Source: Hydrangea macrophylla (lineage: Eukaryota > Streptophyta > Magnoliopsida > Cornales > Hydrangeaceae). From it: 64,000 nt of DNA. The stretch is from the NCBI GenBank assembly GCA_033977485.1, contig CM066983.1, positions 63,722,010 to 63,786,009 on the forward strand. Direction: 5' to 3'. The notes below the pieces were generated by a model. The model did not search any database. It was given only the letters and a program-made list of their open reading frames with translations, and was not told the DNA's origin. Positions 34,151-45,160 of this stretch are shown piece by piece. The position numbers were made by a program, and so were the translations under genes. The stretch's first letter is position 1. Every line of letters begins with the position of its first letter.

Positions 34151-34545
34151 AAAACTAGGATATGCAAACCAGGATCTTTTGTGATACGACTAGCGATCTT
34201 CGTGGTATCAACATCACTTGATAAGCAATCCATCTTGGCCATTGGATTTCGAGAGATATAATCCTACCCATTCAAACAAATGGGTGGTTCTGAAATATTC
34301 AAAAAGCAAATCGAGGAAAATTCTACCATACATCTTAGTTGTTTTACAATTAACTGATTTTTGGTCTCAATAAGTTGTAATTGATCCCCATATTGTAAGT
34401 AGATCCCAAAGTATTATAACATCTAAACAACTTTGGATTTAAAGTCAAAGTCATTATTAAACTTATAAAAACATGCAACACATTGGAATCAAATTATAAC
34501 TTATTGGGACCAACTTACAAATTGTTGGGACCAATTAAAATGTAT
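34151..34545. other. Unassigned intergenic DNA
   Basis: No gene. A GACCAA(C/T)T motif repeats near 34500-34540, but nothing definable. Confidence 0.35.
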
Positions 34546-34934
34546 AGTAAATTACACTTTACACTCTTGTAGTTTGGGTGTAATATCACTTTGGTCCATA
34601 TAGTTTTAATTTTTATCATTTTAGTCTTTCCAGTTTCAATTTATGTTCAATTTAGTCCTTTCATCAAAATTTTCTACAATTTTTGACAGATTTAGGCTCC
34701 ATATAAGTGTGTAAATTATAATTTCTCTACGTAAATTTACCATTATGCCCCTAATTATACCTCACGTGCATCACATGACAAATTTCTGTAAAAAAAAAAT
34801 TGTACAATATTTTTTTTTGAAAGGATTATATTGAACTTATACGAAAACTGGAAAGACCAAAATGACAAAATTGAAACTACAGAGACCAAAAGTAAATTAC
34901 TCCCAAACTATAAAGGTGTAAGGAATAATTTATC
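34546..34934. mobile_element. Fold-back element, about 390 bp
   Basis: The left arm (ACACTCTTGTAGTTTGGGTG, then CACTTTGGTCC and TTTAGTCTTTCCAGTTTC) is mirrored by the right arm read in reverse complement (ACACCTTTATAGTTTGGGAG, TTTTGGTCTC, TTGGTCTTTCCAGTTTTC). Arms are over 100 bp each with a short AT-rich centre. It resembles the common plant fold-back family with 'CAATTTAGTCC' wording. Confidence 0.75.
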
Positions 34935-35021
34935 CTAAAAATGTATTGTACATCTGAAACCACCAGAATCACTAAGAACGTATGATAGAATGACCCAAGC
35001 AATTGATTATACTAATAACTA

Positions 35022-35324
35022 AGGGCTCGTTTGGTAATGTTGTCGTTTTCTGTTTTCTGTTTTTGTTTTCGTTTTTTAGAAAACGAAAATTGAAAACACG
35101 TTTGGTAACGTTTTTGTTTTTTGTTTTTAAAAAACGTTTTCAAATTTTGGGTAAAAATGGAAAACAGCAAAAAGTCGTTTTGAGTTTCCTGTTTTTGTTT
35201 TTTTAAATCAACAATGTTATCAAACAAGTTTTTGTTTTATTTTCAAAAAAAAAAAAACCAAAACTGATTTTCGTTTTTAAAAAACTGAAAACTCAAAACA
35301 GGAAACGTTACCATGCGAGCCCTA
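35022..35324. mobile_element. hAT-like MITE with AGGGCTCGTTTGGTAA ends
   Basis: It begins AAGGGCTCGTTTGGTAATG and ends CGTTACCATGCGAGCCCT, with T-rich and A-rich arms that pair (GTTTTCTGTTTTTG against CAAAACTGAAAAC-type text). I could not find a convincing 8-bp TSD. Open frames here are low-complexity artefacts. Confidence 0.65.
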
Positions 35325-35329
35325 AATGT

Positions 35330-35616
35330 ACAATAAAGATACTCTCCCTAAAATCCCTCTCTAACCGATCTCACTCCCACCCTTCTCCAAGGGCTCTCCT
35401 ATTATGAGGGAGCCTTTGGTCCTTTTGTTTGTTTGGGTCCTTCTTTAGTGAGAGTTTTGTCCTTTACGGGGTATAGTCCCTCTAAGGTTTTTTTTTTTGT
35501 GTTTTTTATTTTAATTTTAATTTTAATTATTTTATTTTGTCTGGTTTGGTACCACTTTCACTCTTGATCTCAATGCTCTACTTGTTCTAGGGTCAGACCG
35601 ATTTTTCCTCGTCGCA
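35330..35616. other. Unassigned, continues at 36322
   Basis: TC-rich and T-rich text with no ORF. Its right half continues at 36322-36700 across the hAT insertion. The combined text (TGGTGCTTATTCATACAGATC, then TGCTTGTACTGG) could be the 3' end of a non-LTR element or a transcribed pseudogene, but I cannot show it. Confidence 0.3.
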
Positions 35617-35624
35617 TATCTAAT

Positions 35625-36313
35625 TAGGGTGCTCACGAGTTAGGTGAGTCGGATTTGGCCCTCATCTGCTTATTTATTCAAACATAGTCAGATTTGTCCG
35701 TCTTCCACCCGTCATTCACTTGCTTTGTCGGGTGCACCCGACTCATCGGGTGGTCGGGTGAGTCGGGTCGAGTCGGGTGAAACCCGACTATCTCATTTGT
35801 CTCAATCAAGTATTTGCTTTACACATGACTTTATCTACATTTTTTTTTTTTGCTTTGAATGTCTTTGTCTACATAGTCATGGACTAACCAAAGTTCAGAC
35901 CAAACAAAAAATAAAAACATAATCATGTGTTCGTTTTATGGCTTTAATGTTTTTATATCTCTGCTAGTGATATATATATTAATATAAGAATATAAAATAT
36001 ATATTTTTAAAGATTATATAATACATAATGCATATATTGATATAAACATATTACATATATATACATATATATTAAAGACTATATAATACCTAATGCATAT
36101 ATTGATATAAGCATATTACAAATAAATTTTTAAAAAATTAAGTGTGCTTCGAGTCAGGTCGGGTGAATCGGGTTTTCACCCCTTTAGATCCATGACTTCG
36201 TCCGAAACTGTCGGGTTTCCACCCCCAAGACCCGTGACTCTATCCATATTGTTTAAAAACAAAAAAAAGGCTACGGGTGAGTCGGATGGGCGGTTGGATT
36301 TTGAGCAGCCCTA
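35625..36313. mobile_element. hAT-like non-autonomous element, 689 bp
   Basis: Ends TAGGGTGCTCA and TGAGCAGCCCTA, flanked by an 8-bp duplication TATCTAAT (35617-35624) / TATCTAAA (36314-36321) with one mismatch. An 8-bp TSD and TAGGG ends indicate the hAT superfamily. Inside are many GTCGGGTG/CACCCGAC words at both ends and an AT-rich core; no transposase. Confidence 0.8.
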
Positions 36314-36321
36314 TATCTAAA

Positions 36322-37132
36322 ATTGGCTTTTCAAATCTGGTGCTTATTCATACAGATCATCCGACATTGTTTATTTTAGATCCGACTTTCTTTTATCAGA
36401 TCTGGCATTTTGGTAGGATTTTGTCGCAGTTTCAGCAAAGTTTGGGCGATCTCTGATGTGAGTCTCGTTGGAAGATTTTTCCCTCAGCCGACTCAGTCAA
36501 GCTACATCACAAATAGTTCTATTTGGGATTGGGGAGTTTCCAGTGTTGCAGAAGAAGTTTGTGTTATTGAATTTTTATGTTTTTTCTTACTTTTGTATGC
36601 TTGTACTGGTTCCAATTAAGATCTACTTTTATGCAATGCAATGTTTTCTGTGGTATTAAAAACACACACAAAAAAATGTACAATAACGAGGTGCCATTTG
36701 ATAATAATGTGTGATATATGTTCTATATCAGTTCAAACAAATTTACTTATACCTTTTAGCAAAATTAATTGACCCAAAAAAAAAAAAAAAAATTCGTTGA
36801 ATATAAGAATTGTAAAAATGTTCGGACAAGTAGGATTGATTACTATCCATTGGAAACCAATTACTAATGAAATCATTGTTAATTTTTATATCTAATAGCA
36901 AATTAAATTGTTACTATCCCACTGTCCATATGGCACTGTAGTATTTTTTTTTTTTAGAGCAATGATATGCTTCTCAAATTTTTATTCCAAAAATACTTCT
37001 GAAATGATGTGATAGTGGGGTGAGATTTAATACAGTAGGATCAGTTGAATTTTTATTAGAAATAATTTGGGAATTACTTTTGGGATATAAATTTGGGAAA
37101 CATAGCATTACTCTATTATTAGGGTTAATTAC
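36322..37132. other. Unassigned intergenic DNA
   Basis: First part (to about 36670) continues 35330-35616. The rest is AT-rich with poly-A/T runs. Short plus-strand ORFs here are not supported. Confidence 0.35.
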
Positions 37133-37357
37133 AATTTAACCCCTGTGGTTAGGCTCATTTCCATTGTACCCCCTTGTGGTTCAAAAGAAGACACTTTACC
37201 TCCTTGTGGTTTTGACTAATGTGAAACTACTAAGATTTCTATCAAAATAGCCCCATATGAGGATTAAGTGTAAAAATTAGCCCCACATAGGAGAGTTTAA
37301 GTGTCAAAATTAACCCCTACATAGACAGTTAACCCCAAAATTAGCCCACCAAATAGA
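37133..37357. mobile_element. Fold-back DNA element, left arm
   Basis: GGTTAATTACAATTTAACCC and CTGTGGTTAGGCTCATTTCC here are mirrored at 41040-41180. Removing the inserted solo LTR gives an element of about 490 bp with arms of 100 bp or more and repeated TTAACCCC(A)AAATT(A/G)(A/G)CC words in the core. No transposase and no clear TSD. Confidence 0.75.
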
Positions 37358-38446
37358 TTATGTCACGACCCATCCCACTACGCGTGGAAATGAGACATGT
37401 GACACACCACCAAGGCTCAACCAATTATTAAATAACTATACGCAGCGGAAAAATAACTTTAAAATAACATTGAGTATTAAACTTTAGGAAACATTACCCT
37501 CCGAGTTGTAAAATTCATATAAAATTTAAAATGTAATTATATTTCGAATCGGATGAAGATATGTTAAAAGGGGTCCCAAAGATACCCTAAGAACCGGTCA
37601 AAACATTTAAAATAATTCTAGAAGGTATAGAAAAATAATCCTGGCTGGGGTCATTTCGACCGATTGAACTCGATCGATCGAGCGACCCCTTTCTACTGGT
37701 CGAATGTCCCTACAGCAGAATTCCTCTTAGCAGCAGAATTTTGCCTAAAGACAAACAACTATCACTCCTTTCATTCCTGCAAGCATGAGTACGCCCAACC
37801 AACTTCACAAGAGATAATAAGACATTCAAGAGCATCACTAAGACATACTAATCTACGAAAAGAAACGATGACGGGACAAGCTAAAGCTTGTTTCGATCTA
37901 AAACACAGAGGTACTATTACAATTCTCCAAAACGTCAAATTTGACAAGGTAAGTATTCAAAACACGAATCCATAAGTTCAGATTCCTTACAACATAACCA
38001 AAAAAGTTTTATGACCTATTACAACCTTCTAAGTCATTCCAAATCTCTCAAGTTAAAGTGAATAATTCTAACTTCTCAAAATTACATTTTTACATCATTT
38101 GGAATTTAGAACAAAAACATATACAAAAGAAGGATCCCGTCGCTCCCGCGGTCTCACTCCTCATGCTTCTTCTTTCCTTTATTTCTTTCACCTGCAATGG
38201 AGTAAATCTTCACTGCTTAGCTAAATGCTGAGTGCACAATTCTAAACATATGCTTATATGACAATCCATGCATTAAACATCTAAATCACATCAAATAGTC
38301 TCTAGGGAGAGAGACACGCATTCATCCGGTATATCGGCAAGCCCAAAGTCTATCAACCGCAATGCCAATGGCAAGCCCAAAGTCTATCAATCATTGCACT
38401 CAACTGCTCTGGCAGGGCTGGTTCCCAAACCAAGTAAGTAGTCGTC

Positions 38447-39817
38447 TGATTCGTGTCCGATATTGCATTCTTAACATCATGATTTTACTCCTATTGGATA
38501 CGAATTATTACTTAAACCAGAGACTTAATGGATAAATTGTGCTTTTGATTGTTCTTGTTGTTACTCTCTTTGAGCTAATAAAGATTTCTTTCTTGTAGGT
38601 CAAGATTGGGTGAAGTGGAACCCAATCGATCCGCCCTTTAGAGGGGATCGATCCGCATGTTTAATAGAAACTTATTGCCAGATTCAAAAATAGCGGATCA
38701 ATCTGCCATTTGGAAGGGATTTATCCGCGATGTTCCTATGACATTCTGCAACAATGATCCCGAGATGGATCGATCCGGCGAATAGAGTGGATCGATCCGC
38801 GTCTTCTCGAGAAGCCACCAATTGCCTAGATCAAAGGCGGATCGATCCGCCCTTATAAAGGGATCGATCCGCGAATGCTAACTTTTTCCTCTTTTTATTA
38901 CAAGTTTGCCATTTTGTCTAGAGAGTATATATAGTTAGAGATAATTTTATTTAGGGTGAGCTTTTATTATACTTGTATTTGGAGGCTGTAAACCCTCGCT
39001 CCCCCATTACTCCTCATCTACTACCATCTTCTTACATTTAGAGTTAGAGAGAGAGGTAGTTGAATGTATTGAAGTATTGCAACTCTTTATTGAAGATTTT
39101 CTTGATTTTTTCTATGGCATTTATGATAGTTTCTTCTAGTTGGTATAACCTTTTCTTTCTTCTCTTAAATATTAATTGCATTGTAGTTATGAGTAGCTAA
39201 ATCATGTAGGTTGGGGATCATAAACCCACCATTAGACATGTGTGTGCTTTAATGTAGGATTTCTATGTAATGTAGCATTTATAGAGTTCACGCGTGCAAG
39301 GTTTGGTTTCCTAGGACCCTACTTACAATGTCAAGCATTATAAGTTGTTAAATCCTTTAATTTCAAACCTAGCCTCATATATTTCATTGAAATATCTATT
39401 TAGCATGTAGGTTGACTACCACATGTTTGATGGTTTGTCTCAATGGGATTTCCTACTCCAGAATATGCTACAAGCATGGAATTCATGTGTTGTTTGGTCC
39501 AAGGTGGGGAAATGCTCCCCAGCCTCAATATCTCTTTTTGCGAAACCCCCGATCTTCATTTAAACTTAGTTTTGTTTAAAGTTACTTCACATTTTCTCAA
39601 TTGTCATTATAGTATACTTTAACACAAATTGAATCAATCCCAAAGTCGAAAAGACTCAAATTTTATTTCTTAGTTTGTTAAATACTCCTCGTACTATAAT
39701 TGGTCATTAAGCGTCCACCAAGTATTGTTGCATTCCAATCTCTGTGGACTCGACACCCTATTTCCATTGTACTACATTTTAATGGGGTTAAACAAGAACT
39801 TGATTTTGAAACCATCA
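38447..39817 (+). mobile_element. Solo LTR, Athila/Tat-like (TSD TCGTC), nested in a solo LTR
   Basis: TGATTCGTGTCC at 38447 to GAAACCATCA at 39817, with TCGTC at 38442-38446 and 39818-39822. The TGATTCG start is shared with the LTR at 2731, and CTCTGTGGACTCGAC near 39740 is typical of the 3' part of such LTRs, supporting plus orientation. It contains an array of GGATCGATCCGC motifs at 38628-38875. Confidence 0.92.
38628..38875 (+). repeat. GGATCGATCC palindrome array
   Basis: At least five copies of ATCGATCC(G)(C/G) or GGATCGATCCGC, plus decayed forms, lie in 250 bp. A similar but different palindrome (CGATCGATCG) fills the equivalent region of the LTR at 2731 (3150-3200 and 3600-3720). Confidence 0.85.
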
Positions 39818-40917
39818 TCGTCGCTACTGTAACTCTCAAACATCGAGAGGCGTATCCCGGCATGAACTTGTATCAAACTCCCCTTTGACCCACATACACA
39901 CATAACATGTTCATATAATTAAACATACGTGCTTTCATGGCATTTTCATGTGCATAATTAACGGGCCTGCTTAATATATGAATTCCGCCCAGATCCAAAA
40001 TATTAAGTCCGATAATTAAAACATGAAATTTCCTATAATTCATAGGCTTAGAATTCATACCTTGTGCGATTTCCCTATAACTTTGAAGGATAAATTAGGA
40101 GACCAATTAAACTCGGATCTCCAATTACAAGGGATTCCTACAAGTTTAGGTATGTTTTCCCAAAATTCCAACATTACAACTTTTATAAAAAAAAAACTTA
40201 ACCAAACGAATCCTAACTAGTATCAAAACGAAGCCCTTACCTCAAGGAGTTCAAATTTAGAATTTGGAGAAAAACTGACGATCGGAAGGTCGTCGATTTG
40301 TTTCGGAAAGCTTGTAGCAACCAAATCCCCAAATCTCCCCTCTCTTGATTTCCCATTTAGGTTTTGAACTAATGAAACCAATTCATGAGTTTCTATATAT
40401 AGGCACAACTCTAGGGAATTATGTTTACCTCCCCACGAGTTCTCAAAACTCCTAATTATTCCCTGAAATGTCGCACACGTCCATTTTATTACTTCACGAG
40501 TGAAAACTAAAATTTAAAAAAGTTTTCGACTAAGTTCCGTTTGGCTCCAAAATTACGTCTGAAACTAAATTCTGTAAAATATCTACACAACCTACCGTTA
40601 TTATAATATATCACTCACGTTCTCACCATAGTACTGCAAATGCTCTACAGCGACAACAAAACTACCATAAATTATACTACACAGGTATAATTTACTATTC
40701 ATGGAAATCAGGTAAAGTTAAATAACATTTAATCCACAAAAATGTCATTTAATCACACGGATATCTCAATGACTACCGAATCACCGTGTCCTTACTCGAC
40801 ACCTTCCATTGACCGTAGTCAACCACTTATCTCACTTATTAATAAACATTAATAATTCACATGTTACCACATTGTCATATTAAAACATGTAATTTCTGGA
40901 ACGGGTGTGACAGATTA

Positions 40918-41180
40918 AGTGTTAAAAATTAACCTCACATAAGTAGGCTGAATGTTAGAATTATCTCCACTTTGGGGTTTAACCCCAAAATTGACCTCAT
41001 AATAGGGGTTAAGTATTAATTTTTTTGATCAATTTTAGAATTTTTATTAGTTTTGAGAGATATCATAACAGTTTCATTTTAGTCCGAAACCACAGGGAGG
41101 GGTTAAGTATCCACTTTTGAACCACAAGGGACTAAAGTGAAAATGGATCTAACCACAGGGCGTTAAATTAATGTATTTAA
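40918..41180. mobile_element. Fold-back DNA element, right arm
   Basis: Continuation of 37133-37357 after the solo LTR. AACCACAGGGCGTTAAATT near 41151-41169 is the inverted partner of the left end. Confidence 0.75.
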
Positions 41181-41489
41181 TAACTCGGCTTCTTTTTGGG
41201 ACAGTCATTATTAACAGCACTCACGTGACATTTGCAAGGTTACACATTTTTTAAAAAAAAAATTTTAATGGTTTAGTAATACTATACTAACTACTTACTT
41301 TTGACCATTATCTGTGACAAAAAAAAAAGTGTGAGTAATCCTGATCTCCAAATTGCTATGTCTAATTATGTTATTGCAATCAGATATTAAGTTAGCAATC
41401 ATTCACGGAATACTATAATGCCCCCAACAAACACATAATAACCAATTTAGCATCTCCCCCAATATGGACTCTTTTTTTTAAAATTCCTT
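41181..41489. other. Unassigned spacer
   Basis: AT-rich, no feature supported. Confidence 0.4.
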
Positions 41490-41726
41490 TCACATACTGA
41501 TTAAGCCTAATCTCAAAGTCTCAGTCTTAATCATAGGAACAGTAAACTCATACCTCAATCCACTTGGAATAAACAAAGAGTGCGGCACTCCACGATAGTC
41601 TCTTAAAATGAATCCTAAAGCTGCTCCATCCCTTTTTTTCTTGGAACCATCAAAATTGAACTTAATCCAATCACAATTAGGAGGAATCCACCTAATAAAC
41701 CTCAAACTTTTATCCTCTCTATGCAT
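41490..41726 (-). pseudogene. RNase H-like domain fragment (retroelement or host-gene relic)
   Basis: This 78-residue frame reads RWIPPNCDWIKFNFDGSKKK, then GAALGFILRDYRGVP and ETLRLGL. It matches the N-terminal half of the plant RNase H-like domain found at the end of LINE polyproteins and in 'reverse transcriptase-like' genes: first catalytic D in NFDGS, E in KTETL. The full domain is about 120-130 residues, so the C-terminal D and H are missing. No RT sequence is seen next to it. It is a relic with no expected activity. Confidence 0.6.
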
Positions 41727-42482
41727 TTCATACTAAGTAGATAATATTATTGTTTCCTTGACCTTGTAATAATCTCGAGTAATGGCACATCCATCATATC
41801 CTGATGTGGACTAATGAAAAGAGGAGCGAGACTGTAGAGTCTACTGGGGTTCACACCACTTTATAACCTCTCTCATCTCCTCATTGGTCCATGTCAGGGT
41901 GTGGATGAATGGGTGTGAGATTTGGATGTGAGTCTAGTGCGCATTACACAATAATCTCTAACCGTCCTAGTAGCTTTTTCAATCAACAAAGCTAGGGACA
42001 CAAACAAATCTCACAAACGCTTACATCCACATCTATCTCTCTCCTGAGTGATACTATGATACTTGTGACACTAGAGTTGCCACAAACTACATATTGCAAA
42101 CTTTAACTCCAATATCTTTACTACAACGCATGTTAACTTTAATCAACCAATTCAAAACATTTGTATCGTCATCCAGCGGTATTGGAATATTATTTTGAAT
42201 AACATTCCATAACATACTCTTTCATATTAAATTCTAAATTTTGTTCTCAAATGTTTTAATAATTGTATTACATATAGTGGTATATAGTACCACCGACTAC
42301 TGCCATAATATATGATACAACTGTTAAGCATTTGAGGACCAAATTTGAGATTTGGGAAGCATAGCACTACTCATTGTAACTTAGTGCCACATTATTGTAA
42401 CTTTGAAAACCACCGGGCTTTTGAAAAAATCACTTTACTTCTGAAATTTGTTATTTTAAAAATGATACTCCGTATAATATAG
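41727..42482. other. Unassigned, MITE-like words
   Basis: No gene. Text such as CACACCCATTCATCCACACC (minus strand, near 41920) suggests a decayed fold-back at about 41790-42070, but I could not define its ends. Confidence 0.3.
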
Positions 42483-42484
42483 TA

Positions 42485-42737
42485 CTCCCTCCGTCTTATT
42501 TTTTGAGTCTACCTTTGGGAACTCAACTTATTAAGGGGACAAAAAAAATCTACACCTACTTTCCACAACTGTCCTTAATCATTACAATAACTTTTTTAGT
42601 TTTGTTTTGATGTAGATTTCAAGGATAGTTTTGAAAAAAAAAAAAAGAAGCAAAAATTGTATATTAATTTAAAAAATAAAAACTTATTTTGAGACATGGC
42701 AAAATAGAATATAAAACACAAAAAATAGGGCAGAGAG
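42485..42737. mobile_element. Stowaway-like MITE, 253 bp
   Basis: CTCCCTCCGTCTTATTTTTT start and inverted end CTCTCTGCCCTATTTTTTGT (reverse complement), with TA at 42483-42484 and 42738-42739. It is closely comparable in length to the element at 32824. Confidence 0.85.
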
Positions 42738-42739
42738 TA

Positions 42740-43385
42740 CATTTTTTTTTTGGCTAAAAAGATGAAGTACATTTTAACAGCAGTAGAATGAGCATAGAAT
42801 TTTCCCCGAGCAGTTTTAAGGAGACTCCTTACTTAGGACTCTTTTAGTCCGAATTTATCTTAAATAGCAAAAAAAAAAAAAATAGTTTTCAATACACCTA
42901 TCTTGCATTAAAAACTATTTTTCTTACAATTTATGACAAATTTAAATTAAAGAAGTTCCAAATAAGAGTCTTCCTAGTTTTTTCCATTTTCCCCTCACCA
43001 ACACCATTGTTACTTGTTAATTAGAGTTGTAGAATTTTCACAAACAAGAAAGCACAGGGTAAAAATTTGTGGGGCCCACGTGTAATCCACTCGGACTACA
43101 AAAACACGGCCAATCACCAATTCAGGGAAGACAAGCAGACAAGTGGAACTCACCATGTCTCCTACCCAATCATCAAAGTAGGGCCAATAGTTCCATGTTT
43201 CTTTGTGTTGTCCCTAACATAATCATATCCCACCATACTGCCCTTCGCCGTATTATTTATTTACAGTATTTATTTTTAAAATCTTTGTAGTGTATGTAAT
43301 ACTGTAGATCCTCCGCAACCGTATGGGATAGTTAAAGTGGGTAGCACTCAAGTAACTTTTTCAGGGCCATGGATATATATATATA
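42740..43385. other. Unassigned; no gene supported
   Basis: AT-rich with one more balanced stretch at 43060-43250 (GGGGCCCACGTGTAATCC, GGCCAATCACC) that has promoter-like words but no downstream gene. Confidence 0.3.
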
Positions 43386-43567
43386 CAGAACCCTTCTTAT
43401 GAGGGATCCCTCACTTTGTTAAAGTGAGGACTTCTTTTTACAGCCGTCGGATCCAGTTTTTTGTCTGTAAAATTACTTCAATACCCTTAATGAAAACTGG
43501 ATCCAACGATTATAAAAAGAAGTCATCACTTTGTTAAAATGAGGAATCCCTCATAAGAAGGGTTCTG
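43386..43567. mobile_element. MITE, 182 bp, in a TA repeat
   Basis: CAGAACCCTTCTTATGAGGG and its inverted partner ending at 43567, flanked by TATA repeats on both sides. Pairing extends inward through CCTCACTTTGTTAAA and AAAGAAGT. TA target use suggests mariner-like mobilisation. Confidence 0.8.
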
Positions 43568-43584
43568 TATATATATATACACAT

Positions 43585-44410
43585 GATAGGCTTCCTATAT
43601 GAACTCCGGCAAATTAACAAAGTGTGGACCATACTTAAAAGTTAGTAAAACATAACAAAATAGACCCGGATCTTTAAAAACCCGACCCGGGTATACACAC
43701 ATACACGATTTAGAATTTATATATAGAGAGGAAAATTCAAAAACAAAAAACAAAACACACACACAACCCCCCCCCCCAATTCCCATCTCAACTGTAAGTT
43801 GAGCAATTTCTAACCAGTTTCCACCGGCTCTATATATCTAAACTTTTATTCCTGTTTGTTTTAACAATTATATATATATATATATTTGTATCTACACTTT
43901 CTAGATCATTTCAAAGCATTTTCCCATTTTGGAAATTGGACTTCAGTGCTAGTCGTGTCCACTTAGGTCTGTATCTTCAATTCATCACACAACATGACTA
44001 CAAATTTTGCATATGTATGTATTTGATTTAGGTTTGTGCTTATGTTTTGCTTATGGGTGTGTTTGGGTTGCTGAGAAAACTCAAAAGAAAGCAAAAGTGG
44101 GTTAAAGGTTGTAAGTGCCGTGTGGCTTTTTCTTTTATTTATTCACCCTTTTTTTTTTCCGAAAAAGTGGGTTAAAGGAGAGAGAGAGAGACGAAAAGAC
44201 GTGTACTGACTGCTGAGAATTGAGAGAGAGAGACATGCATATGGGTATGGAATGTGTTCAAATGAGTGGGTTTACAACATAAGTGACCCGGGTTTAATTT
44301 TTTTTTTTTTTTTCCTGAAAGTTGATCTAATGGGTATTGTTAATCCAACGGCTGGTATTATTTGGTCCGCACTTTGTTAATTTGCGGGAGTCCGCGTAGG
44401 AAGCCTACCG
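43585..44410. mobile_element. TIR element (about 826 bp) carrying a promoter/5'-leader-like insert
   Basis: The left end GATAGGCTTCCTAT and AAATTAACAAAGTG(T)GGACCA is mirrored at the right end (reverse complement GGTAGGCTTCCTACG and AAATTAACAAAGTGCGGACC). Inverted ends are about 48 bp, both in TA repeats. Between them is sequence unlike a MITE core: a TATA box near 43717, a CA/CCC leader, and a consensus splice donor at 43794, followed by intron-like T-rich text. There is no transposase. I infer a non-autonomous transposon with captured host sequence. Confidence 0.55.
43715..43800 (+). promoter_or_regulatory. TATA box, leader and splice-donor-like sequence inside the TIR element
   Basis: TTTATATATAGAGAGG (43715-43732) is followed by an A- and CA-rich leader, a run of eleven C at about 43767-43777, and CTCAACTGTAAGTTG with a GTAAGT donor at 43794. 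This is the look of a plant gene's first exon and intron start. No coding sequence follows in the element. Confidence 0.35.
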
Positions 44411-44437
44411 TATATATATATAATATACATAGGGGGT

Positions 44438-44625
44438 TGCTATCCTACAAAATGAAGATTGTAGAATAGCATTTTACATCGATTTTGAGCGACCAAAAAA
44501 ATTTTAGCGACCAATCTTTTTAAAATATTTCGTCGCTAAAGGTGGAAAAAAAATTGCCACCAAAGGTTAAATTTTGTCGCTAAAAGAGTTTTTTTCGTTG
44601 CTAAAAGACCACTGTACGTGTTATA
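44438..44625. repeat. Subterminal-type repeats with GTCGCTAAA
   Basis: TTAGCGACC and its inverse GTCGCTAAA/GTTGCTAAA occur at about 44498, 44508, 44551, 44576 and 44597. Such inverted, dispersed words are typical of CACTA or similar transposon ends. Boundaries are unclear. Confidence 0.45.
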
Positions 44626-44669
44626 AGTTAACATTCCCCATATATATATATATATATATACGAATAATC

Positions 44670-44792
44670 TTCAGAGAGGCCTTCTGTTTTGGTCGTCGGA
44701 TCATGTTTTAAAACTGTGAAGTGATAAAACTACTCTTAATTAAACCACGATCTGGTGATCAAAACAAAGGCTCTCTCTGGAGCGTGACTGTA
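44670..44792. mobile_element. Short fold-back MITE in TA repeats
   Basis: CAGAGAGGCCTTCTGTTTTG and GTCGTCGGATC at left are mirrored by GATCTGGTGATCAAAACAAA and GGCTCTCTCTGG at right, with (TA)n tracts outside both ends. About 120 bp. Confidence 0.65.
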
Positions 44793-45160
44793 TATATATA
44801 TATATATATTGTAAAAGTTGAAAAAAAAAAAGTCGTAGTCTTGAAAAAGCCACATAAGTATTGTCCACTTTGACTGCCCGAATAAGAGATACCATGGTGT
44901 GAACCCTCACCCTCACACTCGAGGGACAACAATCACCACAAGGGAGTGTACCACGAAGGCATTCAATTAAAGCCTTGGTACTTGGTATGCCCTCTTTGCA
45001 ATAGCTAGTAGGAGTATTTTTTTCCATTCAATCCCAAAAAAATTGGAATTGGTCAAAACTCAAAAATTTATAGAAGTTGTTTTGTCAAACAGTTTTATTT
45101 TTATTTTAAAATTTAATTACTTATAAACTCCAAAATTACTAGTCACCAAAAGGGTACTTA
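44793..45160. other. Unassigned spacer
   Basis: No gene; includes a (TA)n tract at 44791-44808 and a balanced segment at 44860-45000 without a credible ORF. Confidence 0.35.

Larger units (their letters stand above)
37363..40912 (-). mobile_element. Solo gypsy LTR (TSD GATTA), itself interrupted
   Basis: TGTCACGACC at 37363 to GGGTGTGACA at 40912, flanked by GATTA at 37358-37362 and 40913-40917. Its left end (CCACCAAGGCTCAACCAATT) resembles that of the minus-strand LTR at 62082 (CCACCAAGGCTCTTCTCAAA), so the same orientation is inferred. Net length without the nested 1,371-bp LTR and its extra TSD is about 2.17 kb. The 103-codon frame at 37664 is not supported as a gene. Confidence 0.9.

Noticed and set aside
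37664..37975. 103-codon plus-strand ORF
   Set aside because: It lies inside a solo LTR with proven TSDs and is on the strand opposite to the inferred LTR orientation; no motif.
43572..43580. TATA box in the TATATATATAC tract
   Set aside because: The TA repeats at 43374-43386, 43570-43580, 44411-44422, 44641-44660 and 44791-44808 are transposon target sites or microsatellites, with no adjoining gene.
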